Source of the DNA: Ipomoea triloba | Lineage: Eukaryota; Streptophyta; Magnoliopsida; Solanales; Convolvulaceae | DNA length: 64,000 nucleotides | Assembly (NCBI RefSeq): GCF_003576645.1 | Contig: NC_044930.1 | Coordinates: forward strand, 26,175,110 to 26,239,109 | Direction: 5' to 3' | Shown here: positions 55,319 through 64,000 of the stretch, in pieces | Numbering within the stretch: position 1 is the stretch's first letter | Layout: every line of letters starts with the position of its first letter | Program-made: the position numbers and the translations under genes | Notes under the pieces: generated by a model | The model's input: only the letters and a program-made list of their open reading frames with translations | Told to the model about the DNA's origin: nothing | Databases searched by the model: none

Positions 55319-55945
55319 TTGAGTCTTAGAAACGCACATTAAGTGTTAGAACAATGCACCTTAAGTGTTAAAATGACGCCCTTAAGTCTTAGAAACATGC
55401 ACCTTAAGTGTTAGAATAACGCACCTTAAGTGTTAAAATGACGCATCTTAAGTCTTAACATCGCGCACCTTCAGTTTAGAAAAAAGACGCACCTAAAGTG
55501 ATACAAAGACGCACCTTAAGAAGAAAAACTCATGCACCAAAAGCTTTAGATCGACGCACTTAAGTTTCAACAAAAAACGCACCTAAAATTCTTAACTTGA
55601 AGAACTGACGCACCTTAAGCACAGAAACCACGTATCTTAAGAACGAAAACCACACACCTTAAACACAAAACTTATGCACATTAAGCACAAACTTACGCAC
55701 CTTAAGTTCTCAATTGCATAAGTGACACACCTTAAGCACAGCACGCACGCACCTAAAGAAGGAACACGACGTACTTTAAGCACAAGACATGCAAACTTAA
55801 GTTTGACCCATATGAAAAATGATCAAATTGCCACCGTATTTTTTAATATTGTTAATCCTGAACATTGATTTTGACAAGATGGCTTTCCTCTCATCACTGC
55901 ACAATCACACCTGAGAAGCTCTACCGCACGCGAACTATATTATAT
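55319..55945. mobile_element. GGTGCGT-array element, copy G3 (reverse orientation)
   Basis: About 20 units of ACGCACCTTAAG(T/C)(G/A)... from 55330 to 55800. A tail with CAAATTGCCACCGTATTTTTTAATATTG and CACACCTGAGAAGCTCTACCGCACGCGAAC, the inverse of the G1 head, follows. The flank continues uninterrupted at 37180, so the left border is placed at TTCATTGA|GTCTTAG. Confidence 0.7.
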
Positions 55946-56919
55946 TGATGCCGTCTTAATGAATCTACACCATTATTATAATAATAATAATAATAATAAT
56001 TCAAGATCAATAATACTTTTAAATAAATTTAAATTATAGAGACATTGAGAAAATGAATTATATACCTTGGGAACTGGGAAGTCTGGCAGCCCGTTTTTTA
56101 ATGGAACAAATTGAGTTTTTTTTAAGACATATATTTCATTATTTTGTGTAATTGAGTGGCTATCCAATTTTTTTTTGAATATTACTGACTCTATTACAAT
56201 GCAGTATCTGTTCATAACTACTTTCTCAACCTATTGACTGAGTGGCTATCCAATTGATGAGTCATCTATCTAATTAAACAATCAATTAATTAATCATGCT
56301 TAGAGAAATGAACCCGGCCGACCTTATCTTTTGTTTTAATTATTGTTTGAACAATAACACCAACCAAATACTCCTCAGCTCCTCCAAGTACTGGTATTCA
56401 TATTTTGCTATACTTTCTAAACTAATAATTTAATTGGAGAAACATTAATAAAATATACTAGTTGCCTATTATTATATTTAATTCGAAACGAAATTTTAAT
56501 ATTATCAAGACAATTAATATACTAGTTGTATATTGTTATATTTAATTTGAGAGGAAATATTAATATTATCATGGCAACTAATCAACTATTATGCTATTTG
56601 TCTGTTGTTATATTTAATTTGAAAAAAGAAATCTTAATATTATCATGACAATTGACAAATAATATGTTAGGTTGTCTATTGTTATAGTTGATCAAGTTAT
56701 ATTTTGTGTAATTTAGTGGGTATCCAATTGATGAGTCATCTATCTAATTAAACAATCAATTAATTAATGATGCTTTGCTCAGAGAAATGAACCCTTGTTT
56801 TAATTATTGTTTGAACAATAACACCAACCAAATACATTCTAGAGTCTAGACAGTATAGCTAATTGCAAATTCTATTCTCCATCCCATAGATCCATCTATC
56901 AGTAGTTGAGAAAAAGAAG
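55946..56919 (+). promoter_or_regulatory. Upstream region of gene F with a duplicated promoter-proximal block
   Basis: The block TGGCTATCCAATTGATGAGTCATCTATCTAATTAAACAATCAATTAATTAAT...TTGTTTGAACAATAACACCAACCAAATAC occurs twice (about 56232-56371 and 56717-56836). Between the copies are TATTCATATTTTGCTATAC and ATTATCATGACAA repeat units. 55946-56210 is homologous, inverted, to the region upstream of gene A at 32880-33180, including an (ATT)n array. Confidence 0.65.
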
Positions 56920-59900
56920 ATGAATGATAAAAAGCAATTGAATCCAGCAATGGGTTATGTTGTTGTAAGTAGTCTACTAGGAACAGTAAATCATCTAAAG
57001 CTTCTTCTTCTTCAGAAACAACCCCCACATAATAATCCTTGTTTTACTACTCTTCCTGATGATGCTCAAATCATCCTATCCATCTTAAAGGAGAAGCTCC
57101 ATTTCCTGCAAGCCTATCTAGACAAACCTAAGCCCAAAATTACCACTGATCCCGATCGCGTGGCAGTGAAAAGGCTGGATGAAGAAATCAGAGCTGTAGC
57201 AATGAAAGCAGAAGATGAAATCGAGTCCAAACTGGGTGAAATTTACCAGGTGCAGGGTGAGGGAGTAGCAGTAAAGGCTTGTGAAGATCTTCATCGGAGC
57301 TTGCAGCAAGTAGTGAAGGATTTTGAGTGTGTTGAAGTGCAAATCAGAGATCTGCCAATGAGACATACCGCCTCAATTGATGATGCTTCTTCTTCTCCTT
57401 CTTCTTCAACACCACCTTGTTTACAGCTACACAACGTCTCCTCCAACTATGATTTAGAGAATACAATGTTTGGAATCGAAGGTGGTGATGAGAAAATAAA
57501 ACGCATGCTCATTCAAACTTCTTTGTCCACTCAACTACAAGTGGTTTCAATTTCGGGATTGAGAGGGACAGGTAAGACTACTTTGGCCAAAAAAGTTTAC
57601 GAAGATCCATCTATTGTGTCTCACTTTGACATTCAAGCATGGACGATTGAAGGTGGAGTACACAGTCTGAGAGATATACAGATTCATATTCTAAGCTGTA
57701 TTGTGTCATTGACCAAAGAAGAAATCTCCAAACAAAATGATGAGCAGCTAGCAGAGCAACTCCGCAAACTTCTGAGGGGCCAAAGGTATTTGATTGTCAT
57801 TGATGATCTTTTCTCCACAACGCCATGGAATGACCGTTGGACATCACAGGGGATATGGGATGGATTCATGAGATCATCTTTTCCAGATGATGGAAATGGA
57901 AGCCGAGTTCTGATAACTACTCGGGATATGAAAGTGGCTGAATTTGCTAGCGACTCAGATATGTGGATTTTCTACACAGATGGTCTGAAACCAGAAGAAA
58001 GCTGGAAATTATTAAGCAGAACTGCAACGTCTAATGGAAAATGGAGTAGTGTACCCCCTGAATTTGAGAAAATAGGGAGATGCATTGTTGAGAAATGTAT
58101 GGGAATGCCACTAGTAATTGTTTGGATTGGTGGACTTCTGGCCACACTCAACAACTCACCAAGGCAGTGGGAGGATATTCTGTTGAGCATTCCATCAAGC
58201 CGGTATGGTTTAGAGATATTGCTTTACACTTTTGAACTTTGCTACAACTATTTGCCTACTCACCTAAAAGCTTGTTTTCTTTATTTCGGAATTTTTCATG
58301 AGAATACAGAAATTCATGTGAAAAAGTTGATAAAGTTATGGGTAGCTGAAGGATTTGTAAACTCGGAGATGAACAAGAGTTTGGAAGAGGTAGCTAAAGA
58401 TTATCTGTGTGATCTTATCAATAGAAGGCTAGTTCAAATTCACAAGAAGAGTTTGGATGGAAAAATCAAATCATGTATGGTTCATGATATATTACATGAA
58501 TTTTGCTTGAAAAAAGCAACTAAGGAGGATATTGTGGAGGTTAGTTGGATGGCATATAATAAGTTTCTTGAAGGGCATCGTTGGCTAAGTCGTCAGGTTG
58601 ATTGTTGGTCAGATACTACAAGTTATTTTACTAATTCTTCACTTAAAACTCGTTCCCTTTTCTACTTAGATGAAAATTCATATCTTGCAAAGTCTTGCTT
58701 GATATTCTCGTCATCTTTGAAGTTGTTAAGAGTATTGGACTTATCACTAACAAAATATTGGCATGGCATGCCTTGTGAGATTGTGAATTTGGTTCATTTA
58801 AGATACTTAGCTTTAAAAACTATAGGTTCTGTTTGTAACTCTCAATTGTTTAAGCTCCAAAGTTTGCAAACTCTCATTCTCTCTGCGTGGACAAAAGAGT
58901 ATCAATTGCAACTGCCATGTGATGTTTTGGATTTGCCATGGTTAAGGCATGTACGCTTTGACAAGGGATCTTCATCTTATCTCCCAAACTTGATTCAAGA
59001 AAACTTACAAACTCTTTCATGGTTCAAAGTTATCGGCCGGGACTCAAGGACAACAAACTTTACAAAAGTTCCAAACCTGAAGGAATTGGGGATCTACATT
59101 GAAGGTGAAGTATTGCCTAATGCTCTTGACAACCTTGCTCAGTTACATCAACTTGAGAAGTTAAAGGTTAAAATGGGAAGGGTGGAGCGGTTTAATCTCC
59201 CAAATTGTTTTCCATCAAACCTCAAGCAATTGACCCTTAGTAATACATATCTTTCGTGGGAAGATATGGACATTATTGGTAATTTACCCCGCCTTGATTT
59301 GCTCAAATTGAAAGATTTTGCTTTTTGTGGCCCCGAGTGGACACTAAGGGATGGGGAGTTTCTACAACTAAGGTTCTTACTGATTGAGCGCTCTGATCTA
59401 GAAAATTGGAATGCAAATGCAAGCCATTTCCCAACTTTGGAGCGTCTAATTCTAAGATATTGTTGGGACTTGGAAAAACTTCCAAATGATTTTGAAGAGG
59501 TTTGTACATTGCAGTTAATTGAGTTAGGGAATTGTTGTTCTTCTCTTTTCACTTCAGCAAAGGAGATTCAACAAGCACAACGAGACTTGGGAAACGAAGG
59601 ACTTGTTGTTCGTGATGCAACTAAGGTCTCTCTCTAATTCCCATTTATGAATTATGAATTTTGATAAATAGCTTATGAGCATTTGGGTTCTGTTAGTCTT
59701 TAGTTTTCTTTGTTTGTTTGTTTTCTTCTTCTTCTTTTTTATTTTTGTTAAATCCCTCATTCATGTCCAATTTTTCTTAATTGTTCTGGTTTTTAATTTT
59801 ATTGTTTTTATTACACTAGTACAGAAACAGGCATCTGCGTCCGGAGTTATGGACTATCTGCGTCCGGAGTACTCTGGACGCATATGCCGGAGACGCAGCT

Positions 59901-62741
59901 GCCATCGACTATCTGCGTCCGGAACTGCCCAGTTCCGGACGCAGGTTTTTTTTTAATTTTTTTTTATTATATACCAGCTGTGTCCAGAACTGCCCAATTC
60001 CAGACGCAGCTGATTTTTGTTTTTTTTTTTAATAAATGTCAACTGCGTCCGGAACTGCCCAGTTCCGGACGCAGTTGAATTTTTTTTTTAAAATTTTTAA
60101 TATGCTATTTATTTGCTGTGCACCCCCAACAATTTTCTGTAGCATTTACAATATAATTCCTGTCCAGTTCTCAACACATACACATCAAAACATACCAATT
60201 TCAACATCTATCTATCCAACAAGTTCAACATCAAACCACACCACATACATCAAAACCATACACCAAACATCAAATCACACTTATCCAACACTTCAAAACT
60301 TCAAAGCTACTTCAAAGTTCTCAAAACTTCAACAATAAATAAATCAACTTCAACACTAGCTACTCCAAATCTAAATATTTCTCACCAATTCAAAGTAAAA
60401 CTAAGTTACCAAAATACTTAACGCATACCAAATAAAACATAATAAGTAAACATATAATGTTAATAGTAAACACATAATTTTAACACATACCAAATACTTA
60501 ACACATACATAATTACAATATTATAAAACATATAAGTCATTACATCATTACAACACTTTACTTACACAAAATATCATAAGCATTCTTCACAAAAGTATTT
60601 AGCCCAAATTTCACGAATTTCATTGATTTGATTCTCCATGTAGGACTTTGACCCCGCAAATGCTTACAAAAATTTAGAAATTATCAAATTATTAGTTTTA
60701 ACATTAATAAAATATAATTTAAAATTCTTTAGTTTTATTAAATTCTTCATACTCATAGTATTGAGTGCATATCTCAAACATATATCGCAAGACATAATAT
60801 CCGCACTCCACACTACCGGGTTGTATAGGACACTATAAATTATAAATTTTGATGTATATATATTAGAAAGTTAAACAATAAAACATTACTAATAACATTA
60901 TAAAATATATAAAACAATTTTGATATATACCTTAATTTCCCTCCATTTTAACAAATTTTTAGCTCTTTGTCCTTTCAAATTTGTTGCCGACCGAAATGCC
61001 CTATAATATACTCTCATAAGGTGAATTCAAAAGAATAATAATAGTTAATAATAATAAATAAATATTATTAGGAGTTACTTACACACACCGAAATGCCCTA
61101 TAATATACTCTCATAAGGTGAATTTGGTTAATTTTGGTTATATACTTTATTGAGTATTTACTTATATACTTGAATGTGATAATTATTTCTTATTTATTGG
61201 ACACTTTGTTTATTTTGATTATATACTTTATTGATAATTATTTGATTTACTTGAATTTTTTATAATTACTTAGCTTCTTATTATTTATTGTACACTTTAT
61301 TGTAAAATTTAAAATACTACCAAAAACTAATTAAAAATTTATTGGACACTTTGTTAATTTTGGTTATATACTTTATTGAGTATTTACTTATATACTTGAA
61401 TGTGATAATTATTTCTTATTTTTTGGACACTTTGTTAATTTTGATTATATACTTTATTGATAATTATTTGATTTACTTGAATTTTTTATAATTACTTAGC
61501 TTCTTATTATTTATTGTACACTTTATTGTAAAATTTAAAATACTACCAAAAACTAATTAAAAATTTATTGGACACTTTGTTAATTTTGGTTATATACTTT
61601 ATTGAGTATTTACTTATATACTTGAATGTGATAATTATTTCTTATTTTTTGGACACTTTGTTAATTTTGATTATATACTTTATTAATAATTATTTGATTT
61701 ACTTGAAAATTTAAAATACTACCAAAAACTAATTAAAAATTTTACCAACTAAAACTAACTAAATAATTTAAAATTTTAAATACTAATTAAAACTAACTAT
61801 TTACTTATATACTTTGTTAAAATACTAATTAAAATTAACTAAATAATTTAAAATATATTATTGAACATTCAAACACATAATAGCAAGTATATGGATATAA
61901 ATAATACACAATTTTATTAATTCAACTATATCACAATATTAATACCAAACACATACAATAATACATAATAATTAATCAAAATTAAATTTAAGAATAATAA
62001 ATATTTATTATGTATAAAACAAATAAATAAAATAAATTAAAAAAAAAATAACGTGCGTGCGTACCTGGATCGGCGACGGAGCGTGGGAGGCGGCAGGGAA
62101 GTGCGGCGGCGAGGGGAAGCGTCCGGCGGCGAGGGGAAGCGCCCGGCGGAGAGGGAGTGCGGCGGCGAGGGGCAGCGTCCGGCGGCGAGGGAGTGCGGGG
62201 TTGCGTTGGTCGGCGAAGTGCAGCGGCGCGGAGGCTTTGGAGGGCAGTGGCGACGGTGCTTTGAGCGGCGGCGGTGGCTGTGGAGAGCAGCGGCGCTGGC
62301 GGTGGCTGTGTCGACCGGAGGCGGTGGCTGTGGCTGTGGCGTCGGCAATGTGAAGACGAAGTTCGAACGACCAGATCCAGATCTACTTTTATATTTTATA
62401 AAAAAAAACAAAAAAAAAAAAAGAAAATAAAGGGTAGCTGCGTCCGAAGTTCGAACTTCGGACGCAGTTACGTGTCACGCTTCAAGCAGCTGCGTCCGAA
62501 GTTCTAACTTCGGACGCAGCTGCTTGATAGAGTCGGATCAGCTGCGTCCGAACTGGAAACTTCGGATGCAGCTGGCCATTTTTTTAAAAAAATTTAATTA
62601 AAATGTGGACAATTTAATTACAAAAATGCCACCGCCCCCATTTCGCGCGTCCGGACGCAGCTGGTCCTATATTTTTAGTCTATTTTGTACTAGTGTTAGG
62701 TTGAGCTGCCAACCAATGAAAGCTCAAGTAAAAAGGTTTGA
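56920..62741 (+). CDS. NLR gene F: R1-like CC-NB-ARC-LRR protein with a transposon in its intron
   Basis: Exon 1 is 56920-59625 and exon 2 is 62700-62741, joined ACTAAG|GTCTCT...GTGTTAG|GTTGAG; 915 aa ending VELPTNESSSKKV. The ATG at 56920 gives MNDKKQLNPA; the ATG at 56950 (MGYVVVSSLLG) aligns with the starts of A, D and E and may be the real one. Motifs: AEDEIESK near 97, P-loop GLRGTGKTTLAKK (213-225), kinase-2 YLIVIDDLFS (290-299), RNBS-B GSRVLITTRD, GLPL CMGMPLVIVW, RNBS-D CFLYFGIFHEN, MHD-type MVHDIL. LRRs to the end. After kinase-2 there are about nine extra residues (SQGIWDGFM) not seen in A or D. The intron has grown to 3074 bp by a CACTA insertion whose right end lies 4 bp before the exon. 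Intron retention would end the protein with VSL. Confidence 0.88.
59839..60077. repeat. Left subterminal CTGCGTCCG/CGGACGCAG hairpins of the CACTA element
   Basis: Three near-perfect inverted pairs such as CTGCGTCCGGAACTGCCC with AGTTCCGGACGCAG, plus two half units. In CACTA elements subterminal repeats are the transposase-binding sites. Confidence 0.85.
60545..61003 (-). pseudogene. Ulp1-like C48 cysteine peptidase remnant in the CACTA element
   Basis: Minus strand: exon 61002-60931 reads FRSATNLKGQRAKNLLKWREIK with donor AAG|GTATAT. The next, from 60832 after TATAG, reads CPIQPGSVECGYYVLRYM and FEICTQYYEYEEF. A further block at about 60650-60560 reads MENQINEIREIWAKYFCEE. The QPGSVECGYYV block is the catalytic-Cys region of Ulp1/SENP peptidases, often carried by plant CACTA and MULE elements. 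The upstream His/Asp part of the domain is missing, so it cannot be active. Confidence 0.75.
61120..61790. repeat. 225-bp tandem repeat, about 2.8 copies, in the CACTA element
   Basis: Unit starts at ATTTTGGTTATATACTTTAT (about 61131, 61357, 61582) and includes TTGGACACTTTGTTAATTTT and AAAATACTACCAAAAACTAA. Copies differ by few bases. A separate 95-bp duplication (CCGAAATGCCCTATAATATA at 60992 and 61087) precedes it. Confidence 0.85.
62050..62360. other. GC-rich GGCGGCGAGGGG block of the CACTA element
   Basis: A sharp rise in GC in an AT-rich element, built from GCGTCCGGCGGCGAGGGG(A/C)AG repeats and GGCGGTGGCTGTGG repeats. Frames on both strands are open but low in complexity; I do not call a protein. 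Confidence 0.6.
62437..62575. repeat. Right subterminal CTGCGTCCG/CGGACGCAG hairpins of the CACTA element
   Basis: Three inverted pairs such as AGCTGCGTCCGAAGTTCG with AACTTCGGACGCAG. The arms share CTGCGTCCG with the left end, but the loop halves differ (GAAGTTC instead of GGAACTGCCC). Confidence 0.85.
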
Positions 62742-63785
62742 GTCTGCAATTGGGTGATTTTGTGATTAAGCTAATCTGGTTTAGGCAAGGTATGCATATC
62801 AATGGAACATCAAAACCTACCATCTTATTTAGACATTGTATTTTAGGTATTTGCATATAATTAGCTTTTCACTTTGCGTTTCTTGAAGGGAATCAAAAAC
62901 AAGTTACAATGATGCATTGGCTTCCCAGAAATGCATCCTAGCTGGCTGATTTTGTGGTCTGCTCATTTGCTTGTCTGTTATCTCAAGGATGTTTCATTGG
63001 GTTGATGTTGGAGTTCATCTTCCATAATGTTGGTTGGTTATTAATATTGTATTTGATATGTTCGAATGTTTTATAACTCATAAGTGACAGTCTGTCTATT
63101 ACTAGATTGTGAGATTCATTGAAGTTTTAGTGTAAATATGATTTGGTATTTGGTTGAGATGTTAGTTCTGAACTTTATCCAAACTATATGGTCATTGGGT
63201 TTGTATGTCTGTTATCACAATGATGTTTCATTGGGTTCTTTGAGTTGTTGTTGGAGTTCAATGTTGGTTGGTTGGTTGAACTGTTATTGTATAAAAACAA
63301 TAGTACATTGAAATGTTAAAGTTGTATTGTGCCTTTACCGACTTTCGCTCAACAATTTCCCTCTTAGCACTAACCAGTCTTAAATGTGATCTAGTTTTGA
63401 ATCACTTATTAGATAGGATCAAAAGTTTACCAGCCTTTATGTTTGTTGAAGATGCAACTTTATTTCTTTATACTCGCCACACATTTTCAAGACGTTGGGT
63501 GCTGGATTTGACCATTTACCAGCCTTTGCCCATCCAACAATCCCCTATCCCTAGTTACCAAGTGCTAAACTTAGCCTTTATGTTTGTTGATTGATCTAAG
63601 ATGTTTGTGGTGTGTTGACGTGTTGTGGAAATTATGAACTTCTGTTTGTAGGTTGTCCAATCTCTAATGGTTAGCTATAAAGCCGCACCATAATAGCTAA
63701 ACAGGTCGAGACTACTTGGACTATGTTAGAAATTTCTCTAGCTTAACCCACCTAAAAATTGGGCTAAGCGAGACTAACCTAGTCA
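62742..63785. repeat. 3' flanking module of NLR gene F
   Basis: Very similar to 52698-53520 after gene E: the same TTTAGGCAAG|GTATGCATA donor, the TTGAAGGGAATCAAAAACAAG block, GTGAGATTCATTGAAG and TTAGATAGGATCAA. 63590-63785 matches 37500-37551 and 38035-38100, giving an element-free comparison for the insertion at 37552-37993. Confidence 0.75.
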
Positions 63786-63787
63786 GG

Positions 63788-64000
63788 TTTTTTTTTTTTT
63801 TTTTTTTTTGAAAAGAAACAATACACTTTCATTAAAAAGCATCAGCCTGTAAAGGAACATACAGAAAATCGGGAGGGCAACTAGTCCCCTCCACAACCAA
63901 CATAAAAAACGGTTTTTCTAGCCAACAAGTGGGTTACCGTATTCGCAGGTTGTTTAGCAAACATAAAACTAATTTTTGAGAAATTTTTAGCTAGTTTATG
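63788..64000 (-). mobile_element. LINE 3' end (RNase H tail and poly-A), continues beyond the window
   Basis: Minus strand: HKLAKNFSKISFMFAKQPAN then TVTHLLARKTVFYVGCGGD and a stop, followed by a short 3' UTR and a poly-A tail (T run at 63788-63808). The QPANTVTHLLAR block is the C-terminal RNase H signature of plant LINEs. The frame is open up to the window edge. Confidence 0.75.

Larger units (their letters stand above)
59814..62695 (-). mobile_element. CACTA (En/Spm) transposon, non-autonomous, in gene F intron
   Basis: Left terminus CACTAGTACAGAAACAGG and right terminus TATTTTGTACTAGTG are inverted, flanked by a TTA target duplication (59811-59813 and 62696-62698). Subterminal hairpins made of CTGCGTCCG and CGGACGCAG lie at both ends. 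The interior contains a minus-strand Ulp1-type peptidase remnant, a 225-bp tandem repeat and a GC-rich block at 62050-62360. No TnpD/TnpA transposase is recognisable, so it depends on another element for movement. The coding remnant defines the strand given. Confidence 0.93.

Noticed and set aside
62037..62430. 125-codon frames on both strands in the GC-rich block
   Set aside because: Low-complexity GGCGGCGAG repeats give open frames on either strand; no domain recognised.

Overview
This window looks like nuclear DNA of a flowering plant (a eudicot, probably an asterid/Solanales-type genome). It is very AT-rich, full of small DNA transposons, and has plant-type GT-AG introns. Recognisable genes are a gibberellin 3-oxidase, a LEUNIG-type corepressor and a cluster of R1-like CC-NB-ARC-LRR resistance genes. 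The species is not proven; the R1-like family points towards Solanales (for example Convolvulaceae or Solanaceae).

Layout. 1-4.6 kb: a complete two-exon GA3ox-like gene whose 3.5 kb intron carries nested transposons. 4.6-15.8 kb: no convincing complete gene; MITEs, a Helitron 3' end, a LINE RNase H relic and minisatellite-bearing elements. 15.9-18.2 kb, minus strand: a seven-exon gene encoding only the C-terminal WD40 half of a LEUNIG-like protein, with a GC-AG intron and a 1-nt shift at its end. 18.2-29 kb: no gene; two Mutator-type foldback elements with perfect 9-bp target duplications, hAT elements, a nested retroposon, one assembly gap, and a row of minisatellite-bearing elements.

29.7-62.7 kb is an NLR cluster: gene A (minus), a 3' fragment B fused to a copia remnant (minus), gene D (minus), gene E (plus) and gene F (plus). 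A, E and F are close paralogues and D is more diverged. All share a gene structure in which the large exon is joined to a tiny terminal coding exon, and all but D share homologous flanking DNA. E has lost key NB-ARC residues (Walker A Lys, second Walker B Asp, RNBS-B Arg and the MHD Asp). F has a 2.9 kb CACTA transposon in its intron, ending 4 bp before the 3' splice junction. Between D and E lie a Helitron with both termini and a decayed Helitron coding relic (OB-fold/RPA-like plus PIF1 helicase end).

The most unusual repeated theme is a set of non-autonomous elements built from a degenerate short tandem repeat, at least one end of which usually carries a GGACC-N-GGTCC type palindrome (for example TGGACCATGGTCCA). 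The internal repeat word differs from copy to copy. I could not name this family from the sequence alone.

Exon coordinates were derived by hand from splice signals and paralogue comparison; no database search or transcript evidence was available.
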